18,854 bases of DNA, taken from Larix sibirica. Taxonomy: Eukaryota; Streptophyta; Pinopsida; Pinales; Pinaceae. Of the stretch, positions 1 through 8,925 are shown one piece after another. The translations under genes were made by a program, and so were the position numbers. The stretch is taken from the NCBI GenBank assembly GCA_004151065.3, contig NWUY0304667972.1:1-18854 (forward strand). The letters are read 5' to 3'. The first letter of the stretch is position 1; each line of letters begins with the position of its first letter. The notes below the pieces were generated by a model. The model had not been told where the DNA came from and did not search any database. It was given only the letters and a program-made list of their open reading frames with translations.

Positions 1-767
1 AACAACCAAGTTAGGGTACTACTACAGATACAAAAATGACTCAGTCAACATTTCGCCTCATAAAATAGCTTATTGAGCTGCGCCGAGAGAAGCTGGGTAT
101 TACGGGAAAATAGGTTCTAAATAAATCGATCGGGCGCGGGGAAGGCTACATAGGAGCTTTTATTTTATAAACAGAAAATATAGCATTAAGTAACATTTTA
201 ATCCTTTTATATCTCTATTTATCAACCAACCTGGCATATCGTAGGAAATAAATTCAAGTTATTCTTAAACAATTTTTCCATTTCATAAATCCTATTAGCG
301 CAGCATTGATTCTATTGCTTTTAGCGTGACCTTTCTGCTTGCCGGCTGGTCAATTAATCAAGGCTTTAATATAATGAGAGGCTGGTTCGAGCTACAATCA
401 TGGCTTGTGCAGCGGGTGAACCGGCTTAACAATGGCTTTTTAATGGTTTTTTGTGAGCGGATTTCCGTTTGCTGTTAACAGCTTCGTGCAGTGCTTGAAA
501 CACAGGGAGATAGGTAATCATGCTGTAAATGGGCCTCTTCTTGTGAACAGATGCAAATGCTAGCTTTCAGCTCGTGCACTCGATCCAAGAGCCGATACAA
601 GATTCGATGTTAGGTTTTATGCACTCGATGTTGGGTAGAGCGGTTGCATTGTCGCTGGCGTCAGAGCGTGTCAGACATATTAATGTTGCCGGTGTTAAAG
701 GAGGTGAGGAAGGGCCATTTCACGTGGTGCAGTCATATGTTTTGTGGTTGCAGCCGGGCGAGGTTAA
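1..767. other. AT-rich spacer, no supported gene
   Basis: I see no gene, RNA gene or mobile-element signature here. The forward ORF at 574-810 (78 codons) overlaps a 60-codon ORF in another frame and resembles no family I know. It contains an imperfect internal repeat, actcgatccaagagc / actcgatgttgg, at about 578-634. The TAA at 765-767 closes the frame in which the relic described next begins. Confidence 0.5.
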
Positions 768-1634
768 TGGAACTCCATCTTTCAACGAGGCTCCAAATCC
801 TTCAAAGTAAAAAACTTGTGGAGTGACTTCAGAAACTTCGAGATCCTATTTGAGACAGGAAAACTATACATAGAGCACGGGCTGAACACCCACATTAAGT
901 GAATAATTGAAAACGCCCTTAAAAGGGTGGTAAATTCAATAATCTAAGGTGGCATTGCAAATGCTTCATTGACCAATTATACTAGGACCCCGTCCCAACA
1001 CAATTGTTATTTACAAAATGAGGAAGCCGGTTCAACTGCTGCTTATTTGAATGATCCCGGAACTGAGGAGGCCGGGGATCCAGGTTCAACTGATTAAACT
1101 GGTTATGCTGATGGGAATAATCCTTTTCCTGCTGGGGATGCATTGTTGCCCGTTCAACTGATGATAGTAATAATTATACTTAGTTCAATTGGTGCTTATT
1201 AGAAGGCTGTTTAAAGAATTATGCTTCTTAAACTGCTCCTTCAACAGCTTATGGAAATGCTGGGCTTCCACCGGGCTTACTTAATATATGATGCACGCCG
1301 TTCTACGTAAGTTGATGAAGCTTACGAGAGTCGTTCGCTCGTTCCTTTTGAAGAGAGTCTAGAGAAAGCATAATGGCATACAATAATCAAAAAGACTAGA
1401 AGTATACAAGGTAGAATTCGTAATATCTAAGGATCGCATCTTCTTCAGTTTGTGGGTGCTGCAAATAAATGTCTTTGGCAAGCTGATGAGTAAAAAGGGA
1501 CTTCAAAAAAAAATGCAATCATAGTAGGTCAGCCAAGAGTATTTGAAGAAATTCATCCTACGTCTCTACTCATGGATGTGATCAGTGATATGGGTAGCCG
1601 TTTTACAACAGAGTTCAGTTCCAGTTTCATATAG
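768..1634 (+). pseudogene. Decayed protein-like reading frame, family unknown
   Basis: One forward frame (codons from 768) reads as protein-like sequence for 288 codons, with no frameshift needed. It is broken by stops at 900, 945, 1095, 1200, 1212, 1308, 1371, 1428 and 1491 and ends at TAG 1632-1634. Protein-like stretches include NFEILFETGKLYIEHGLNTH (837-896), an acidic Gly/Ser/Thr part with a repeated EEAG motif (about 1020-1094), and PRVFEEIHPTSLLMDVISDM (about 1534-1593). GTTCAACTG recurs three times at about 1030-1160, marking an internal repeat. Six of the nine stops are TAA, which one C-to-T change makes from the glutamine codon CAA. I do not recognise the family. A nuclear gene, a mitochondrial plasmid gene or an old viral insertion are all possible and untested. 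The continuous frame is seen; former coding status is inferred. Confidence 0.45.
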
Positions 1635-2640
1635 AACAAATAAATAAAAAAATTGTTTCAATAAACCACTAACTATGGCAATGAAGGTGGAGTAAGTACC
1701 TATAGTAAGGTCAATGTAAACTTGGTCGTGAAAACTTTTTCAATTATTATGGAAATTTATAAGTGTAACTAAGTCTTATGTTATTTATAGGATGAGAACC
1801 ATAAGTCAAATTACATTATCTCGTTGATTAAAGATAAATAATAATATGAAGTGTTGCTATTGCTTTTGCGTAATTGCTGCTTCTGCCAAGTGCATATGCT
1901 GTCTCCCTTTGTTATGGGAGTAGTTTGAGAGTTAGGAAGGGTGACTCCCGCTTAAACCTATTTATACTTATGTGATACTAAATAGAGACGTTTAATTTTG
2001 CCATTTCTATGAAATCTTAGAACATATAGTTTATTTGCTTACGCTCATAAGTGCCTCTCTTATCTCATAATGTATACAACTCATAGCTTTTCGCTTACGC
2101 TCACAGGGAACTATTTTTCTTTTTTTTCTTCCATTATTTATCGTATTACCTATTAACTAAGGGCTATGCCGAGGAACGACTATCTCTGTTCTGCAGACCT
2201 ATTGATAGAAATTACTCTCTAATTAGCAAATGCTCCCATACATATGAGAATTGGTTGCTGGATACCCTTTTTTATAAATAAAAGGAGACCCTTAAAAATA
2301 GGCACTTCTGACTTAGCTGCCGGTGCCATATTTTAAGAATATATCTAGGTTCAATGCTGGTAGGAGACCTAGGTAGGAAGGAGGTGGTTGTCCACTGTCG
2401 GTATTAATCCATGTCCAGTGGTCCCTACGTTTCAAAATATATGTATAGGCCCTGCTCAAGAAGCTATTTTTTAGCCAAAAATGACGCTTCTCTATAATCA
2501 TCTGAGACGGTACCTTTTATTAAGCAAATTTACCATTCCATAATAAGTTTAAGAAGGAGCAACATCCCCCCAGTATCACCAGTAGAAGCATCACCAGCAG
2601 AACAAGCATAAGCAGTTTAATAAGATTATTTTCCATTTGA
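1635..2640. other. AT-rich spacer, no supported gene
   Basis: This is AT-rich sequence with short low-complexity runs, such as a T-rich tract near 2107-2125. A short word, gcttacgctca, occurs twice (about 2038 and 2093). The only ATG ORF, on the minus strand at 2313-2501, resembles nothing known. I see no RNA gene or transposon end. Confidence 0.5.
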
Positions 2641-2846
2641 ATTTCTCCTCTATAAAAGATAATTTATCCTCCCGGCGTTTAGCCCTTTTTCGCGGTATTT
2701 TACTGGGAAAAAAGGGATAAATATGGTCTGCTTATAACCTAGAATAAGGGAAAAAGGTGGATTGTCTGAAAAAAGTAAATAGGGCAGCAGGAAAATAGGC
2801 ACCCAGGCAGTTCTAAGATTAAGGCACAAGATTGGGCGGTTCCGGT

Positions 2847-2990
2847 CAATTCCGAAAAGCGTGTGAGATGGGGTGTTGAATATAATAAAATCCTTCGTGG
2901 GGCTGTTTCGAGTAGGAATGTTCCACCACGGTATCGAAAAAGCGATTGTAAGTAGGTAAGTCGATGTCTGATAGCCTTTGCAGGTAATTC
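2847..2990. repeat. Diverged duplicate unit, copy 1
   Basis: This copy aligns with the unit at 3062-3200, about 214 bases downstream. Shared landmarks in the same order and spacing are cgaaaagcgt, tcgag, aatgttccacc, aagcgattgtaa and aagtcgatg. On the minus strand both copies give related peptides (HRLTYLQSL here, HRLDYLQSL in the other), but the surrounding minus-strand ORFs (2650-3003, 2739-3119) overlap in different frames and match no family I know. The duplication is seen; its origin is not. Confidence 0.6.
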
Positions 2991-3061
2991 CCCATGGTTC
3001 CATCGGTCCCTCCCTAGTCTGATCAATAAAGAAATCCTTTCCATGCTGGTTGGGCTCGTAG

Positions 3062-3200
3062 TTAATTGCGAAAAGCGTACTAAAAGCGATGAAAGAGCTC
3101 TAAAGCGGGTGGTAGGCATGGCTCGAGGTATAATGTTCCACCGGGTGATGTACCAAGCGATTGTAAATAGTCAAGTCGATGAATTCTAGCATGTAATTCA
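3062..3200. repeat. Diverged duplicate unit, copy 2
   Basis: This is the second copy of the unit at 2847-2990, in direct orientation. The best-conserved core is atgttccaccgg through caagtcgatg at 3133-3181, with scattered substitutions and no large gap. Similarity weakens downstream, although gatcc/gatca-containing parts may still align to about 3245. Two overlapping minus-strand ORFs cover it (3080-3364 and 3100-3336) in different frames, so neither is convincing as a gene. Confidence 0.6.
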
Positions 3201-3540
3201 ATTTCCCCACGTATCCAATCCGATCCGGGACTGATCCTGTCTGGTCTGAGCATTCCCTCGTAAGCTTGTAAAGTAATGGCATTATCCGGACTCCTTCCTG
3301 GCTTGTTTGGGTGGTGGTTTGAGGCCAAAAGACCACATGAAATAAAGGGAGCTTTCGGGTTCAAATTGGTGTTTTATGACGACCCTAAATATTGTTAATT
3401 TAAGAGTAAGGGTCCTCGGCGATTTAATGATTTTCTGGGCTAAATGCCTAAGGAGCTGAGCCTCGGCGAATCGCATGTTTTCGAGGCAATTTGAAATGAA
3501 AACAAGGCTTTCCCTCTGAAAAACCATCGCAGTTGGCCCT
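3201..3540. other. Spacer downstream of the duplicated unit, no supported gene
   Basis: Nothing recognisable is seen. Minus-strand ORFs at 3080-3364 and 3282-3527 enter this stretch, but they overlap each other and lack any family motif. Confidence 0.45.
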
Positions 3541-4700
3541 TTATTGCATTGTAGAGAGAGAAGAAGGCGGCACCTTCCCTTTAGCGCTGGGCAGTATATC
3601 TATTCCTCCTAGCGGCAGTAGATATAGAGCATCCATGTAAGGTTGTGACTATCACAGTCCAGTCCCCCCAGCACACCGGCGAATCCCCGGTGGGAGAGCC
3701 CCCACCACAGCAAGAAAGAGCATCCAGGTAAGGCAGCAGTTGGACCAACAGTGGAATAAGCAGTTCCGGCATCAGTTTCACGCGGTTAATTGAAACTTTA
3801 CCCTTAACTCCATATTAGTACAATACTATCATGTTTATTATGTAAACATAGTGTATCCTCCTTGGCTGCTTCAAAGTAGAGCAGCCAGACCTACAACGTA
3901 AGAAGGAGCCAATCATAATCGGGTTTCAAAAGCAGACATTGGAGCCATATCTACTTCCCCATCATAATAGCCAGTTGTAATTGCCAGTCATAGCCATAAG
4001 CCAGTCATTGCTAGAAGGGCATAGCTCCAGAAGGAAGCTCTTTTCAGTGCAGTCTAGTCAGTCAGTGCATGAAGCAGCTATGGACCATAAAACGAACATC
4101 AAACGGACAGTATACTCGTACTTAATGCGTACATTATATGCTCAAAGCTCAAAGAATACGGACACGGAAAGTAAGCGGACACGGACTAAAAGGGTACATC
4201 CCTAATACGGACAGAAAGTGGCTTCATGCGGATTGAAAGGCGGAAGGCAAGGGTAAGGTTAACTAAGGGGTAGTAAGTCAAAGGTCAGAGGTAAGAGGGC
4301 TGAGGGCATTCTGTAATAGTGTAAGTAAAGCCCAAAGTATGATGTCCGAAGTCTATTCCAATGCCAAGCTGTAGGTCTGACGCATAGGTTTTAAAAGGCT
4401 AGTCCGAAGGCTGAGGTTAAGTTCCCAAGGATGAGGTAGTATGGATAGTTTATGGATGAATAAGATAATTATAAGAAAAGTTTTGACAAGTTTATAAGTG
4501 TGAAGCTGTGACCCGCGTTCATTGGTAACACATAAAGCCAGGTAGTATTGTTTATTTGGTTAATAAGTTAACCTAACTCAAACAACTTCTTTATTGCATT
4601 ATAGATGTTAAAACACTAAAATAACGCACCAACTTCTTTATAACACACTTGGATGAGTTCTGTTTTTACATATATACAATGTCTTCACGCGGTATAGGTT
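3541..4700. other. Spacer with minor short repeats, no supported gene
   Basis: A GC-rich patch near 3660-3720 contains a small hairpin, with stem caccgg/ccggtg at about 3674-3693. The word CGGACA recurs at about 4104, 4159, 4176 and 4208 within a stretch that includes aatacggacacgg and aagcggacacggac. The words tttattgcattgtaga (about 3541) and tttattgcattataga (about 4591) differ by one base. ORFs at 3581-3781 (minus) and 3981-4205 (plus) show no family features. Confidence 0.45.
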
Positions 4701-4950
4701 TCGAGTATAGACGTTCTTCGGTAATGGCAAACTGGAGATATGCTTCCTTCCTGTGTATCACCGCCTCCGTGCTTGGTGTGGCTTGGGCGTTCTAATGCTT
4801 CCTTCCACGTACTGGGCCATGCCATCCATTCTAGGGTTGATGTTCTCTTATCGTCATCAGTGGGTTAACGCGGGTGTATTGAAACCTCTCTCCTCGTTTA
4901 TGTCCTGGGCAAATAAGTGAATAATTGGTGCACCTAACCCACGGGGACTA

Positions 4951-5056
4951 CCTACCTGACTAGCGTGAATGCCACTCACTACCGTACCAGCGTGAATGGC
5001 TCAATCCGAACTGCATGAAAGAAACAACCTGACAAGCGTGAAAGAAACTAGCTGAC
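4951..5056 (+). repeat. Three-copy short degenerate direct repeat
   Basis: The motif acctgactagcgtgaatg and its variants occur three times: 4954-4971, about 4984-4998 (gtaccagcgtgaatg) and about 5027-5044 (acctgacaagcgtgaaag). A partial fourth, agctgacc, follows at about 5050. Spacing is about 30 and 44 bases, so it is not a regular satellite. It lies upstream of the retroelement fragment at 5372. Confidence 0.5.
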
Positions 5057-5371
5057 CATATCTGAATGTCTCTATTCTATATGTATGGCGTATGAACCTC
5101 ACCCACCAGGTAAATTGTATATAACAAGCTCTTCGACCCTCGCTCTTTTGTGAGGTCTTTCTATCCCTCTTATAACAATGCTCCTGTTTCGCTGTTCTCC
5201 TGATCTTCACAAATGCTCCAACCTCATTCCTCTTTATTCAGGCTATTCTCACTAAGCTAATGGTCCCTTGCGGATACCTTGAACCAATGTCGATCCTCAC
5301 CCTCATGTGCCTAAAGATCTTTTAAGTAAACTGTGCACAAATTGCATGCAAGGGTTGCCTATCATTATAGC

Positions 5372-5952
5372 ATTGTGGATGATTTAGCTACATCTCCCGC
5401 CGCCATGTCAGCATTTGAAGTCCTTTGGGCTTGCCCTTATCAACGAAAGGCTTTACTGTTCCACGTTAGGAGCCATATAACCCTCGGTTTCTAGGTTAAT
5501 ATCATTTTCTTTGGACAATGCAGAACCTTGACTTCTACCATCAGTAGATTTCCAGATGCATGTCACTATTCAAAATCTTCTTGTTCATCGCTGCATTGTA
5601 TATGAGGGCGCGTCCACTTGCATCATGTCGTATTCTGTTTGGAAGAAACTAAGATCTCCAGAGTGAACTCCCTCAACCATTACACATAGTGCCTATGAGG
5701 GTTTCCCTTCCCAACCCTTAGGGCTTGACAATAATGTTCCCATTTCAACTTAAGGGAAAACCCGTCCTGATTGACATTGAAGTGGTGAATTTTCCACTCA
5801 ATTACAATATCTTGCTGGGTCATAGCTATATGTATTCCACGAAAGCGGTTGCATATTAAGTATTACGCACCATGAAATTCCCTCATGAAGGTAAAGTTGT
5901 CACCATTGAGAAACTTCAGTACTATGAACCAAGTATCCCTCCCAATCTATAA
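5372..5952 (+). pseudogene. Ty3/gypsy pol fragment: aspartic protease region, frameshifted
   Basis: This is a relic of the polyprotein of a plant Ty3/gypsy LTR retrotransposon, covering the stretch before and within the retropepsin-like protease that would have cut the Gag-Pol precursor. Three frames are used in turn. The first, from 5372, reads IVDDLATSPAAMSAFEVL. The second, from about 5496, ends with the active-site region YEGASTCIMSYSVWKKL (5601-5651). The third, 5743-5949, reads DIEVVNFPLNYNILLGHSYM, the conserved strand after the active site, then KFPHEGKVVTIEKLQYYE. The active-site aspartate expected just before EGAS or NGAS in this family is Tyr (codon TAT, 5601). Stops lie inside (for example TGA after SPE, TAA after VAY), so it cannot make an enzyme. 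The family call rests on remembered protease patterns, not a search. Confidence 0.8.
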
Positions 5953-6720
5953 GATTTTTCCCACTCTCGCAGGCCCTGCCACTTTCCCAAAGCTGGTAGA
6001 TACTTGCTCCAGAATTTGAAAGGACTCATCCTTGCTCGGGGTTTACAAGGAACTCTGACCCCAAAGAAATAATATATACTCAGTTTTTGTACACACTCTT
6101 TATTCATTCACCGAGGCACCGTCCCTCCCATTTGAGACACCTTACCCCCCAAAAACTCCATTTTGCAAACCATAGTAGTACCCTCTACTTCAGTTCTGCA
6201 ACCAGACAATGTGAACTAAACTTTTAATTGAGTCAAAAACCCCACAGAGACTGTAAACTTGGTGAATCCAATTCACCAGACTCCTTTTCTATATCCCCCA
6301 CTCGGCATAGTTGGGATCCCAGTTATACCCACACTTCTCCTTCACGAGTTAATCATTGGTTTCCCTGTTTGGTATATGTATCCTCCTTATCTTAACCTAC
6401 CCATGGCACTATTTACAAATCTAGAGGCCACTCCCATGTAACCTACTAGTTCAAACCAGTCTAGTATTCAGGATCCCCCCAAGAGATCTAAGAAAAAACG
6501 AAAAACATGGGGTCAAAAAAAGCAAAATCCAATAGACGGTAGCAAAAATGCTAGAAGTAGCCCTACCACTGCTCCGAGTCCACCTCCTCAACCATACCTG
6601 GATGCTTGGTCGATGATCATTATAACTTGCCTGCTTGGGTGTGGTGGATAGAATCTGGGTTGAAATAGGGTAAATAATCTGGGAACTTGATCGCTCACGC
6701 TGCAATTAGTTAGGTGGGTG
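5953..6720 (+). pseudogene. Probable downstream pol linker of the gypsy fragment
   Basis: This stretch follows the protease relic without a break and looks like the variable linker between protease and reverse transcriptase in the same lineage. About 5980-6060 translates to fragments containing LLQNLKGLILARG. A forward open stretch at 6259-6441 follows, then a basic Pro/Ser-rich part at about 6450-6600 (KRSKKKRKTWGQKK, then PPPQPYLDAWSM). No reverse transcriptase motif (the YxDD box) is visible, so the element is truncated before its catalytic core. Assignment comes from position and composition and is less certain than the protease itself. Confidence 0.5.
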
Positions 6721-7893
6721 GGTGCTTAGCTTATTGCGTGTTTTGGATTATTACACATATATAATGCAATAATTTGAACTATTATACTTTTTTGAAACCT
6801 CATACCTAGAACCTACTGCCTATGCCCTCCACCTTGTTGGGTGGGAACAGACTTACAATCTTCCCCTTCGAACTTACCGCGAATGAACCAGACAGAGCAC
6901 CTCGAAATCGATCTACAACGGCGGAACAACAGCACGGCACGAACCGCCGGAAGAATCACGACAACCAAAAGAAAAGAAAAGCTGGCTTACTCTCGATGCT
7001 GAGATCGCGTCAACTGCCTTCTCTCTAAACAACCACGCAATGCATCGGATGGCGTAAAGGAACTAAGAGTTATTGAACCATTAGGTGTACTGTGGAGCCA
7101 ACAACCGATGGATGCCTTCCACTCGCGATGCCTTTCTCTCGATGCTGGGATCGTTGACTGCCTGGCCTGGAGTCTCTCTCTACTGCCAGCCATTCCTTAG
7201 ATATCGTATGCCACTTCAGCTGATATCATTGCAAAATAGACAATCATCCTGCAGGAGCATGCTATTACAAGTTCTACCATTAATCCGGTCGGTGGTTCTA
7301 AGAGAAGGTGTAAGTAACAAACAGTCCCGACTCACTACATCAAGTACATTCATTCCTCAAGAGGTCTAGGTCGAACCGGTCTAGTTCGTGCAGGTAAAGA
7401 GAGTTAACCAATGGGTGAGCATTATGTAATGTGCATCATAACAGATATGCGCTTCTCTCTTTCTTCGATCGAAATGAGAATCCACTATTATGTAGATAAT
7501 TTATTCGCAAGATGCCTATTCGGATGCCCATAGAGAGGGGAGATTCGAAGTAGGTCAGGTCAAATAGAGCCGTCTTTGAAAGCTGTCCAATCGGTCTAAC
7601 CAATCCTCTAGTTTCAGAGTCAAAATAGGACGGTAAACAGGAGCAAGAATTGAGGCCTCAGTTAAGGCAGGGGCCATTCAAGATATTCTGGGGCAGAGCA
7701 GTAGCACCGGAACTCTGGCGGCTAGCATTTCGACCGTTAAAACGAGCGCCCTGAATGAATAAAAGAAATGGACAGGAGAAGCAAAGAAGAGTGAAGGCGA
7801 AGAAAACTGTAGCCTTCATACCCGACTTCCTCGATCAAAATCTTTCACCATTTCGCTCGACAACTGGGGCTTCGGCAGCTTATATCAGTTCCA
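6721..7893. other. Spacer, mitochondrial-like texture, no supported gene
   Basis: No gene recognised. Overlapping ORFs on both strands at 6822-7028, 6987-7193 and 7085-7369 carry no family motif. An imperfect direct repeat is present: ctctcgatgctgagatcg at about 6990-7007 and ctctcgatgctgggatcg at about 7136-7153, each followed by an actgcct word. Confidence 0.45.
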
Positions 7894-8151
7894 GTGTCTC
7901 ATAGCAGTCTGAATCTGAATAGTACGGCGTCGAAGCGGTTCAATCTTCTTTCTCTGGATGGTGTGGTAAGGATGTGTGTGAGTAAGCGCCTGATGACGAA
8001 AAAGGTTGATCCGGGTGGAAGTCCCCCGGACGCTCCTAGCCTGAGTCCTGCTCCACGGGATAACTATGATCGAATGCTGGCTGCGTGCTACCCCGTGATC
8101 GCCAGCGGTTCCTGCCTGGGAGAGGAGACCTCATTGTCAGCCTTAAGGTAA
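7894..8151 (+). CDS. Hypothetical ORF, 85 codons, doubtful
   Basis: This is an open forward frame of 85 codons starting at ATG 7894. Its second half is GC-rich and reads KVDPGGSPPDAPSLSPAPRD. I recognise no domain, signal peptide or membrane segment. It matches no standard plant mitochondrial protein I know. A second forward ORF (8085-8267) and a minus-strand ORF (8088-8378) overlap its end, as expected of chance ORFs. It is listed only because it is one of the cleaner open frames in the 7-10 kb block. Confidence 0.15.
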   Translation: MSHSSLNLNSTASKRFNLLSLDGVVRMCVSKRLMTKKVDPGGSPPDAPSLSPAPRDNYDRMLAACYPVIASGSCLGEETSLSALR

Positions 8152-8544
8152 ATTCGATCGATCATGAAATGTTTTGTTATGTTATTTTTGAACGGTTCCT
8201 TCTTTATACCAAAATTTATGCAAGCCCATTGCCGGCTAAGCCGAGCCATGCTACCAAGCACCCTTAGCCAATGATCCAGTTGCTTCCGTAGAGTACGTTG
8301 ATCCAGATACATACCATACCAATTTATCAAAAAATGAGAAAGACCAAGTGCCAGTAAAGACAGAGCCCACGGTAGCAAGAGAGAAAGACCCCTACTATGC
8401 CCGGATTCTCGTGAGTGTGATTCAACAGAGTCTGATGCTCGTGCTCGAGAGGCAGATCCAAAGCCAGTAGCTTACCCTAGGAGCATACTTCGGTGTAGCA
8501 TATATAGCGGCATAGCCCTTTGACCTAGGTGGAAAAGAGATCTA
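8152..8544. other. Spacer, no supported gene
   Basis: I see no RNA gene or element. The minus-strand ORF 8088-8378 has a Leu-rich start but no family resemblance. Confidence 0.4.
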
Positions 8545-8925
8545 TTGATACTCACCATCAGTCTCTGGGAAGACTGCAGCGGATACAGATTGACCATAAG
8601 CAAAGGCAGCTACTGAGGCAGAACCCGCATAGACGGAGGTACCACCACCGGTAGCTACGGTAGTACCATAGGCGAAGGCAGGGGAAGGACAAAAAAAGGG
8701 TAGGAGAGGGCATAGCCAGTGCGGTTGACTCTTCCGATTTCGCAGTGGATTCCGCTGGTCCAGTTCCTTATGCCCTATATTCAGATCCAGATCGTGATCG
8801 AGACCTAGTTCTAGTTCCCACCGTAGCTCATCGCTGTGTTCTGAACCCCGTAATCTAATGAAGTGGGTAGGTACATTGGAAATGCAAGCTGAGCTGGTAG
8901 GACTGCGAAGTCTTATGTATGGAAG
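8545..8925 (-). CDS. Open stretch of 127 codons lacking ATG, unknown
   Basis: On the minus strand the frame is open from just after a TGA (8926-8928) to a TAG (8542-8544), 127 codons with no stop and no ATG. The first half is charged (for example ELRWELELGLDHDLDLNIG). The C-terminal third is a low-complexity Ala/Gly/Ser/Val part in which FAYG appears twice (PAFAYGTTVATGGGTSVYAG, later AAFAYGQSVSAAVF). With no start codon it could be an exon piece, a gene remnant or chance in GC-rich DNA. No ACG codon is present that C-to-U editing could turn into a start. I recognise no family. Confidence 0.2.

Noticed and set aside
768-1634. Reassigned stop codons (TAA/TAG read as Gln) as an explanation for the relic frame
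   Set aside because: The nearby gag and protease relics also contain stops and frameshifts typical of ordinary decay, and TGA stops occur as well, so an altered genetic code is not needed.
3674-3693. GC-rich hairpin caccgg/ccggtg
   Set aside because: The six-base-pair stem has no gene beside it and no U-run, so I do not call it a terminator or riboswitch.
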